From Gammaproteobacteria bacterium (lineage in GTDB: Bacteria; Pseudomonadota; Gammaproteobacteria; DSM-16500), in contig DAIDIB010000002.1 of assembly GCA_027459575.1 (NCBI GenBank), positions 1 through 60,455 on the forward strand: a DNA stretch of 60,455 nt, in the 5' to 3' direction. The translations under genes were made by a program, and so were the position numbers. This document shows, piece after piece, positions 52,853 through 60,455 of this stretch (within the stretch, counting starts at the first letter, position 1; every line of letters starts with the position of its first letter). The notes below the pieces were generated by a model that saw nothing but the letters and a program-made list of their open reading frames with translations, was not told the DNA's origin and did no database searches.

Positions 52853-53465
52853 TCGACGTGACGCTGGGAAAAAACTGGCGCGGGAATTGCAGGCTTATCA
52901 AAATGGCGGCGATATTGTGGTGCTGGCATTGCCGCGCGGTGGCGTGCCAGTGGCCTACGAAGTCGCGAAGGCATTGCACGCACCGCTGGATGTATTCGTG
53001 GTGCGTAAAATTGGCGTGCCAGGACACAGTGAATTAGCGATGGGCGCGATTGCGCCGCAAAATACCGTCATTTTAAACGACAGCATTATTAAACAACTTA
53101 ATATTTCCAAACAGGAAATCGAGCTAGTTAAAGAAAAAGAGCAAAAAGAATTGGCGCGGCGCGAAAAAGCTTATCGCGGCGACAAACCTTTTCCGGAATT
53201 AAAAAATAAAACGGTTATTTTGGTTGATGACGGCATCGCTACAGGCGCCTCCATGCATGCCGCGATTGAAGCACTTTATAAATTTCATCCAGGCGCGATT
53301 GTGTGCGCTGTTCCTGTCGCATCGCTGGATGCTTATAGCTTACTTTCACCCTTGGTTAGCGCTTTCGTCTGCCCACTGATACGCGAGGATTTTAATGCTG
53401 TCGGCGCCTGGTATGCTGATTTTTCGCAGACGGAGGATGAAGAAGTACGGGAGTTGTTAGCGTAA
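52842..53465 (+). CDS. Phosphoribosyltransferase-fold protein (COG1926)
   Basis: 207 aa. PRPP-binding loop VILVDDGIATGASM, and N-terminal LALPRGGVPVAYEVAKAL, typical of COG1926 predicted phosphoribosyltransferases of unknown substrate. Translationally coupled to ubiB, which suggests co-expression but does not define the role. Ends 1 base before a family B half element. Confidence 0.87.
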   Translation: MYINRRDAGKKLARELQAYQNGGDIVVLALPRGGVPVAYEVAKALHAPLDVFVVRKIGVPGHSELAMGAIAPQNTVILNDSIIKQLNISKQEIELVKEKEQKELARREKAYRGDKPFPELKNKTVILVDDGIATGASMHAAIEALYKFHPGAIVCAVPVASLDAYSLLSPLVSAFVCPLIREDFNAVGAWYADFSQTEDEEVRELLA

Positions 53466-53466
53466 T

Positions 53467-53492
53467 CTGGATCCCGGCTTTCGCCGGGACGA
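53467..53492. repeat. Family B half element
   Basis: CTGGATCCCGGCTTTCGCCGGGACGA directly behind the phosphoribosyltransferase stop codon. Confidence 0.85.
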
Positions 53493-53521
53493 TGGATGCT
53501 GGTTTCGAGCCGACAGTCTTA

Positions 53522-54049
53522 TTACCCCCACCGATTATAAATCGTCGTATATGACACCGACCCCAACACATGTGGTTTAATCGCGGCGAGAATCGTTTGG
53601 GCATCCTCGCCAGCAGGCAATGATAATTTGCCATCCAGCGCATACAACGTGAACACATAATGATGCGAGGAACCTTTAGGCGGACAAGGGCCGTTGTATT
53701 GTTCCCTACCGAAATTGGTTGTACCCACCAGTGTGCCTGGCGGAAGTTTAGTGACCCCTTCGTCAAGCTGTTTAGTATCTTTAGGAAGGTTGTATAAAAT
53801 CCAGTGATAAAAGCCACCATTAGACCCGTCGGTATCAACCATAATAAGTGCGTAGCTTTGTGTTTTGGCGGGAGGGTTCTTCCAGGATAATTGCGGTGAA
53901 ATATCTTTGCCATCGCAAGTATAAAGCACGGGCAACGGGCCATTATTGGTGGTTGCGGTACTGTTTATTGAAAATGTATTCGCAGCGGCACGTGCTATGG
54001 GTGCTGCGGTTAGTAATAACCCAATAAGTAAGTATAGTTCTTTACGCAT
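53522..54049 (-). CDS. Exported YbhB/YbcL-type PEBP (Raf-kinase-inhibitor-like) protein
   Basis: 175 aa. Signal peptide about 1-21 (LYLLIGLLLTAAPIARA). PEBP fold marks: YTCDGKDISPQLSW, ALIMVDTDGSNGGFYHWILYNLP, GPCPPKGSSHHYVFTLYALD. Bacterial members bind small anions or phosphorylated ligands; function is mostly unknown. Single gene, divergent from the small flavoprotein. Confidence 0.92.
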   Translation of the reverse strand: MRKELYLLIGLLLTAAPIARAAANTFSINSTATTNNGPLPVLYTCDGKDISPQLSWKNPPAKTQSYALIMVDTDGSNGGFYHWILYNLPKDTKQLDEGVTKLPPGTLVGTTNFGREQYNGPCPPKGSSHHYVFTLYALDGKLSLPAGEDAQTILAAIKPHVLGSVSYTTIYNRWG

Positions 54050-54125
54050 TTTCTCTCCTTCATGATCATTTACTTTCGCACTTTCGACATCTTAAGTTAA
54101 ACTAAATATTGAGACAATGGAGTTT

Positions 54126-54169
54126 AGCTCCCCAGATGAAATACAAAAAACGTATTTCATCCGGGCTGC
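54126..54169. repeat. Family A repeat, right half with GATGAAATAC stem
   Basis: AGCTCCCCAGATGAAATAC, A-run, GTATTTCATCCGGGCTGC. The end is mutated (GCTGC instead of GCTAC). It lies between two divergent genes, 22 bases before the flavoprotein start. Confidence 0.75.
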
Positions 54170-54191
54170 ATTAGCAAGTAAGGAGCCAAGG

Positions 54192-54851
54192 ATGAAGACT
54201 GCGATTATATTAGGTGGTGGGCCAGCCGGATGCCAATGCGCGTTATGGCTTAAGATGTTGGGACTTGATCCGGTTATCGTTGAAAAAACGAATAAGCTAG
54301 GTGGGCTACAACATTTTAACCCCTATCAGAACAATTGGTTGATTGGCATGCGCCATACAACGGGGCGGGAATTTGCCAACAATGTGCAACAGCATATCGA
54401 AGAACTGGAAATTATCGTTTTATTCAATGATACCATCGCTGAATTTAATGCCCTTGAAAAGAGTTTTAGCGTGAGAGTAGGCAAACATCAGCTTGAAACC
54501 GCAAACATCATTATCGCTACCGGCTCTATGCCACGCGCGGAAGCCATAGACCTGAACGATTCCATCGCAGTAAATGCGGCTAATCAGGATTATAACGAGC
54601 GCGTTAAAACCCGTGCGGTGACCTTACGCGGCAGCAGGAAATGGCAAGCCAATCTTCCCAACGTTTTTGAAGCTCATCGTGAAAAGTTATTGGATAAGCG
54701 CGGCTTTATTGCTACAGATGCACATTGCCTGACGCCTTTAGCCAATATCTACGCGATAGGTGAAGTCGCTAACCGTATGCCGCCTTGTGTGTCTACCTCC
54801 ATGGCGGATGGCGTGGTAGCGGCGAAGGCGATTCAGGATACATTGACGTAG
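54192..54851 (+). CDS. Small thioredoxin-reductase-like flavoprotein lacking the CxxC
   Basis: 219 aa. FAD fold IILGGGPAGCQCALWLKMLG, then NPYQNNWLIGMRH and IIATGSMPRAEA, and C-terminal NIYAIGEVANRMPPCVSTSMADGVVAAKAI, all as in thioredoxin-reductase-like proteins. It is ~100 residues shorter than TrxB, with the NADPH domain reduced to a remnant, and no CxxC motif is present. It may need an external electron donor as in ferredoxin-linked relatives. AAGGAG upstream supports the ATG at 54192. Confidence 0.75.
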   Translation: MKTAIILGGGPAGCQCALWLKMLGLDPVIVEKTNKLGGLQHFNPYQNNWLIGMRHTTGREFANNVQQHIEELEIIVLFNDTIAEFNALEKSFSVRVGKHQLETANIIIATGSMPRAEAIDLNDSIAVNAANQDYNERVKTRAVTLRGSRKWQANLPNVFEAHREKLLDKRGFIATDAHCLTPLANIYAIGEVANRMPPCVSTSMADGVVAAKAIQDTLT

Positions 54852-54854
54852 TGA

Positions 54855-54903
54855 GTAGCCCGGATGAAATTAAGCCTGGATCCCGGCTTTCGCCGGGACG
54901 ACG
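54855..54903. repeat. Fused family A left end and family B half element
   Basis: GTAGCCCGGATGAAATTAAG joins CTGGATCCCGGC-TTTC-GCCGGGACGACG. The family A end is 3 bases after a TAG stop. Confidence 0.8.
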
Positions 54904-54912
54904 CGGTACTGG

Positions 54913-56001
54913 CTACTTTAATCTATCTCTCGCAATTCTTTCCGCCACTTCATTCGTGGCGATATTTTCATGTTTGGAGCGTTCGAAAATATCGTAAGCG
55001 GTGTGGTAAATATTTTTGATCTGCTCGACAGATTTGGGCAGGTCGCCGTGATCGTAAATAACGGCGACGTGAATTAGACCACCGGCATTGATGAGAAAAT
55101 CAGGCGCGTACAAGATGCCGCGCTGGTGCAGTAATGCACCGTAGTGATGGTGCGCGAGTTGATTGTTGGCGGAGCCGGCGACGACAGCCACATTGAGGCG
55201 CTTGATGGTATCCATGTTTAGTACCGCGCCGAGCGCGCAGGGCGCGAATACATCGGCTTTCAATTCATAAATTTCTTCGGGATGACAGATTGCAACACCG
55301 AATTCATCAACGCAGCGTTGGGTAGCTTTGACATTCACATCGCACATGGTGATACGTGCACCGAGTGCGTGTAGTTCTTTAGCGAGGTAATAACCGACAT
55401 GGCCTGCGCCCTGGATGGCAACGTGCACACCATCGAGTGTGTCGCGGCCTAACTTGAACTTCACTGCTGCTTCCATGCCGCGTCGCACACCTAGCGCTGT
55501 TAATGGTGATGGATCACCATCCGAGCCGGATTTGCTGGTGCACGTTACATAAGGTGTGCGGCGGGCGATGATGTCCATGTCATCCGTGGTGGTGCCGCTA
55601 TCCACCGCGGTAATATAACGACCATCAAGGCTATTAATAAATTCACCAAATTTTTCGAAGTATGCTTCACGGTCTTTGATGACCTTAGGTTTGATTAATA
55701 CGGCTTTGGCGCCGCCGTGTGGCAAATTGTTAATAGCGGCCTTGTAGCTCATCATGTAACCGAGACGCAATACATCTTCTATGGCTTTATCGACTGTTTG
55801 GTAGGCAACACATCTCGTGCCGCCGATGGCTGGACCGCGGGATAAATTGTTTATAGCGATAATGGCTTTCAAACCAGTTTTGTCGTCAATTTTGGTGTGG
55901 ATTTCACCGTAACCGAGGAGGTCGGCGTAGCGCATGAGGCTATCGCAGGCGGTGTAATGGATTTGGTGACGGGATTGGTTGTTGACGACGACTTCGACCA
56001 T
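54913..56001 (-). CDS. Leucine/Glu/Phe/Val dehydrogenase
   Basis: 362 aa NAD-dependent amino-acid dehydrogenase of the leucine dehydrogenase type, deaminating branched-chain amino acids. Catalytic Lys in MSYKAAINNLPHGGAKAVL, GGTRC substrate segment, VDSGTTTDDMD, and NAD-fold VAIQGAGHVGYYLAKEL. Glutamate dehydrogenases are longer (~420-450). Such enzymes let host-associated bacteria use amino acids for energy. It is downstream of atpC but separated by a family A repeat and probably has its own promoter. Confidence 0.9.
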   Translation of the reverse strand: MVEVVVNNQSRHQIHYTACDSLMRYADLLGYGEIHTKIDDKTGLKAIIAINNLSRGPAIGGTRCVAYQTVDKAIEDVLRLGYMMSYKAAINNLPHGGAKAVLIKPKVIKDREAYFEKFGEFINSLDGRYITAVDSGTTTDDMDIIARRTPYVTCTSKSGSDGDPSPLTALGVRRGMEAAVKFKLGRDTLDGVHVAIQGAGHVGYYLAKELHALGARITMCDVNVKATQRCVDEFGVAICHPEEIYELKADVFAPCALGAVLNMDTIKRLNVAVVAGSANNQLAHHHYGALLHQRGILYAPDFLINAGGLIHVAVIYDHGDLPKSVEQIKNIYHTAYDIFERSKHENIATNEVAERIARDRLK

Positions 56002-56020
56002 TTGCAGCTCCTTGCAATTC

Positions 56021-56102
56021 GTAGCCCGGGTGCGTTCTTTGCACTCGGGATGTGACTTCGTTTAAACATTGCTCCCGGGTGCAAAAAACGCACCCGGGCT
56101 AC
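56021..56102. repeat. Family A repeat, full copy
   Basis: GTAGCCCGGGTGCG...GCACTCGGGATG, CGTTTAAAC, GCTCCCGGGTGC...CGCACCCGGGCTAC. Its right end is 5 bases from the atpC stop. Confidence 0.92.
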
Positions 56103-56107
56103 GCCTA

Positions 56108-57930
<1,823 letters not shown>

Positions 57931-57943
57931 TCATTTTAAATGT

Positions 57944-57973
57944 TCCCGGGTGCAAAAAACGCACCCGGGCTAC
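57944..57973. repeat. Family A half element inside the atp operon (atpG-atpD)
   Basis: TCCCGGGTGCAAAAAACGCACCCGGGCTAC. It abuts the atpG stop TAG with no gap. Confidence 0.88.
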
Positions 57974-58837
57974 CTATATAACCGACGCGCCTGCTACGAT
58001 TTCCGAAAGTTCTCGGGTAATCGCGGCTTGACGTGCCTTGTTGTAAATCAATTGTAAACTGGTGATTAATTCTGATGCGTTATCGGTCGCGCTGCGCATC
58101 GCCAACATTCGCGCCGCTTGTTCACAGGCGATATTTTCTGTTACCGCGCGATAGACCTGTGATTCGATGTAGCGATCTAGCAAGGTATCAAGCAACGCAG
58201 GCGCATTGTCAGGTTCATAAATATAATCCCAGTGATGTTTTAACTCTGAATCTTCGGATTGAACCAGCGGCAGTACTTGCTGAATACGCGGCTCTTGGCG
58301 CATGGTGCTGACAAATTCATTGGAGCACAAATACAATGCGTCTATGCGCCCTTCCAGATAAGCATCCAGCATCACTTTGATAACGCCAACTAAATCCGTC
58401 ACGCTCGGCATGTCGCCTAAATCACGCTTGTGCGCCACCACATTGCCACCTATACGCTTGAAAAACCCCATGGCTTTGCTGCCGATCAGGCATAAATCCA
58501 CTTCGATACCGGCATCGATATCGCGCTTGATAGCTTTAATGGCATTCTTCAGCAAATTATTGTTTAGACCACCACACAAACCTCGATCAGTACTAACAAT
58601 AATATAGCCAGCGCGATTAATTTCACGCTTGCTCATAAATGGATGATGGTATTCGGAATTCGCTTCAGCAACGTGACTAATTACATCCAGAATTTTCTTG
58701 GCGTAAGGAATAGCGCGCGCCATGCGATCCTGCGTTTTACGCATTTTGCTCGCGGCCACCATTTCCATCGCCTTGGTAATCTTTTGCGTGTTTTTCACGC
58801 TGGCGATTTTCAGGCGAATTTCTTTAGCATTTGCCAT
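57974..58837 (-). CDS. atpG: ATP synthase gamma subunit
   Basis: 287 aa central shaft of F1. Starts with [30 protein letters not shown] and ends with the matching C-terminal helix ([28 protein letters not shown]). 3 bases after atpA. The stop TAG is immediately followed by a family A half element. Confidence 0.97.
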   Translation of the reverse strand: MANAKEIRLKIASVKNTQKITKAMEMVAASKMRKTQDRMARAIPYAKKILDVISHVAEANSEYHHPFMSKREINRAGYIIVSTDRGLCGGLNNNLLKNAIKAIKRDIDAGIEVDLCLIGSKAMGFFKRIGGNVVAHKRDLGDMPSVTDLVGVIKVMLDAYLEGRIDALYLCSNEFVSTMRQEPRIQQVLPLVQSEDSELKHHWDYIYEPDNAPALLDTLLDRYIESQVYRAVTENIACEQAARMLAMRSATDNASELITSLQLIYNKARQAAITRELSEIVAGASVI

Positions 58838-58840
58838 ACA

Positions 58841-60400
58841 TTAATCCCAGGATTGATTAGCTTTAAACGATTCCAGAATCGTACGCAGTGTTTGCAGCAC
58901 TTCGTCATTCAGCTCGCCAGTCTTGTTGATGCGCTCGATGAATTCTTTGTAATTCGCATGCAAATAAGACAGTAATTCTTGTTCAAACATGGCGATGCGA
59001 TTTAATGGCACATCGTCCAGATAGCCCTGGTCTGCCGCGAACAGGATAGTTGCTTCTTCCGCGACGGAGAGTGGCATGTATTGTTTTTGTTTCATGACTT
59101 CAGTAATGCGTTGACCGCGTTCCAACTGCTTGCGTGTCGCTTCATCGAGGTCGGACAAGAACTGTGAGAACGCCGCGAGTTCACGATATTGCGCGAGCGC
59201 GAGTCGCACACCACCAGCGTACTTTTTGATAATCTTGGTTTGCGCCGCACCACCCACACGCGATACGGAAAGGCCCGCGTTGATAGCCGGACGAATACCG
59301 GAATTGAACAAGTCGGTTTCCAGGAAGATTTGACCATCAGTAATAGAGATAACGTTGGTCGGTACGAACGCCGATACGTCGCCTGCTTGTGTTTCAATAA
59401 TTGGCAGCGCAGTGAGTGAACCTGTTTTACCTTTCACTTTACCGTCTGTCATTTTTTCCACGTATTCCGCGTTGACACGTGACGCGCGTTCCAACAAACG
59501 TGAATGTAAATAGAAAATATCGCCAGGATAAGCTTCACGACCTGGTGGACGACGCAGCAACAAGGAAATTTGTCGGTATGCCCAAGCGTGCTTGGTCAAA
59601 TCATCATAAATAATCAAGGCGTCTTCGCCGTGATCACGGAAGTATTCGCCCATCGCACAGCCAGCGTAAGCTGCGATATATTGCATTGCCGCAGGATCAG
59701 AAGCGGTTGCCGCAACAATAATGGTGTGTTTTAACGCATCGTGTTCTTCTAAACGTCGCACAACAGCGGCGATAGATGAGGCTTTCTGGCCGATAGCGAC
59801 ATAAATACATTTTACGCCGGTGTGTTTTTGATTAATGATGGTGTCAATAGCAATAGCGGTTTTGCCAGTTTGACGGTCACCAATGATCAATTCACGTTGA
59901 CCACGGCCGATTGGCACCATGGAGTCGATTGCTTTCAAGCCGGTTTGCATTGGCTGGTTGACAGGTTGACGGAAAATAACGCCTGGCGCCACTTTTTCAA
60001 TGGGCGAGGTTTGGGTCGCTTTAATTTGACCCTTGCCATCAATTGGATTACCTAACGCGTCAACAACACGTCCTAACAGCGCTTCACCCACTGGCACTTC
60101 AAGAATACGACCGGTACATTTAGCCGTTTGGCCTTCGGATAATTTTTCAGTTGAGCCAAGTACAACAGCGCCGACTGAATCACGCTCAAGGTTAAGCGCC
60201 AAGCCATAGGTGTTATCGGAAAATTCGATCATTTCACCTTGCATTGCATCAGCCAGGCCGTATAAACGCACGATACCATCTTTTACGCTGACGATGGTGC
60301 CTTCGGTGCGAACTTCAGGCTTGATATTAAAATGCGAAATGCGTTCTTTGATTAGCTCGCTAATTTCAGTGGGGCTTAGTTGTTTGACTTGCACGCTCAT
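58841..60400 (-). CDS. atpA: ATP synthase alpha subunit
   Basis: 519 aa regulatory nucleotide-binding subunit of F1. Walker [48 protein letters not shown] with the RRPPGREA signature. The start at 60400 is chosen because GAGGTGAT lies 5 bases upstream; the ATG at 60409 lies inside that site. Upstream, after the presumed atpH end, is a family A hairpin. Confidence 0.97.
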   Translation of the reverse strand: MSVQVKQLSPTEISELIKERISHFNIKPEVRTEGTIVSVKDGIVRLYGLADAMQGEMIEFSDNTYGLALNLERDSVGAVVLGSTEKLSEGQTAKCTGRILEVPVGEALLGRVVDALGNPIDGKGQIKATQTSPIEKVAPGVIFRQPVNQPMQTGLKAIDSMVPIGRGQRELIIGDRQTGKTAIAIDTIINQKHTGVKCIYVAIGQKASSIAAVVRRLEEHDALKHTIIVAATASDPAAMQYIAAYAGCAMGEYFRDHGEDALIIYDDLTKHAWAYRQISLLLRRPPGREAYPGDIFYLHSRLLERASRVNAEYVEKMTDGKVKGKTGSLTALPIIETQAGDVSAFVPTNVISITDGQIFLETDLFNSGIRPAINAGLSVSRVGGAAQTKIIKKYAGGVRLALAQYRELAAFSQFLSDLDEATRKQLERGQRITEVMKQKQYMPLSVAEEATILFAADQGYLDDVPLNRIAMFEQELLSYLHANYKEFIERINKTGELNDEVLQTLRTILESFKANQSWD

Positions 60401-60419
60401 TTTTATCACCTCTTAATTT

Positions 60420-60448
60420 CCCGCGTGCAAAAAACGCACCCGGGCTAC
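60420..60448. repeat. Family A half element upstream of atpA
   Basis: CCCGCGTGCAAAAAACGCACCCGGGCTAC, one mismatch in the stem. On the minus strand GCATTGTAGCCC would end the preceding gene (expected atpH) as Ala-Leu-stop, with TAG from the repeat; the gene itself is outside the window. Confidence 0.8.
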
Positions 60449-60455
60449 AATGCCG

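Overview
The window reads as a chromosomal segment of a gammaproteobacterium, most likely of the order Legionellales (Coxiellaceae-like). Housekeeping blocks have typical gammaproteobacterial order: glyQ-glyS, efp-epmA, ygfB-pepP-ubiH, rsmA-apaH, mnmG-rsmG-parA, ubiE-ubiJ-ubiB and atpA-atpG-atpD-atpC. Between them lie proteins typical of host-associated bacteria with large effector repertoires: a cyclin-box-like protein, two leucine-rich-repeat proteins, a TcdA/TcdB-type DXD glycosyltransferase and a Fic-fold protein. Genus or species cannot be fixed from the sequence alone.

Layout. 1-9 kb: membrane sulfatase/phosphotransferase (5' cut by the window), serine esterase, outer-membrane barrel, small membrane protein, glyS/glyQ, prlC. 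9-12 kb: two unrecognised proteins on the minus strand, one with a cyclin-like N-terminus. 12-15 kb: POT peptide transporter, efp and its lysyl-transferase epmA. 15-24 kb: accessory stretch with an LRR/membrane protein, a DEAD-box helicase behind a hairpin that hides its ribosome binding site, a Cys-rich secreted protein, and a tandem pair LRR protein plus DXD glycosyltransferase. 24-35 kb: EVE protein, rho, GT-C glycosyltransferase, trxA, then a tight operon ygfB-pepP-ubiH-(ACP/acyl-AMP ligase/PlsC fusion)-UMF1 transporter. 35-43 kb: folA, a scrambled toxin-antitoxin remnant, an apparently self-regulated Fic-fold gene with palindromic operators, apaH, rsmA, Sel1 lipoprotein, nicotinate phosphoribosyltransferase and an AbiE toxin-antitoxin pair with a perfect palindromic operator. 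43-48 kb: aldo/keto reductase, FAD oxidoreductase, mnmG-rsmG-parA (no parB follows). 48-54 kb: secreted Cys-rich protein, ubiE-ubiJ-ubiB plus a phosphoribosyltransferase, PEBP protein. 54-60 kb: small flavoprotein, leucine dehydrogenase, ATP synthase genes.

The most striking feature is the density of palindromic intergenic repeats. Family A (ends GTAGCCCGG...CCGGGCTAC) occurs about fifteen times. It often supplies the TAG stop codon of the preceding gene or starts within a few bases of it, and its stems change sequence between copies while staying self-complementary. Family B (GTCATCCCCGC...GCGGGGATGAC and CTGGATCCCGG...CCGGGACGAC) occurs about twelve times and has entered coding sequence at least twice. 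Family C is a roughly 70-base hairpin present twice in opposite orientation. Family A hairpins also lie directly upstream of atpA and atpD inside the ATP synthase operon. No tRNA, rRNA, CRISPR array or insertion sequence was seen.
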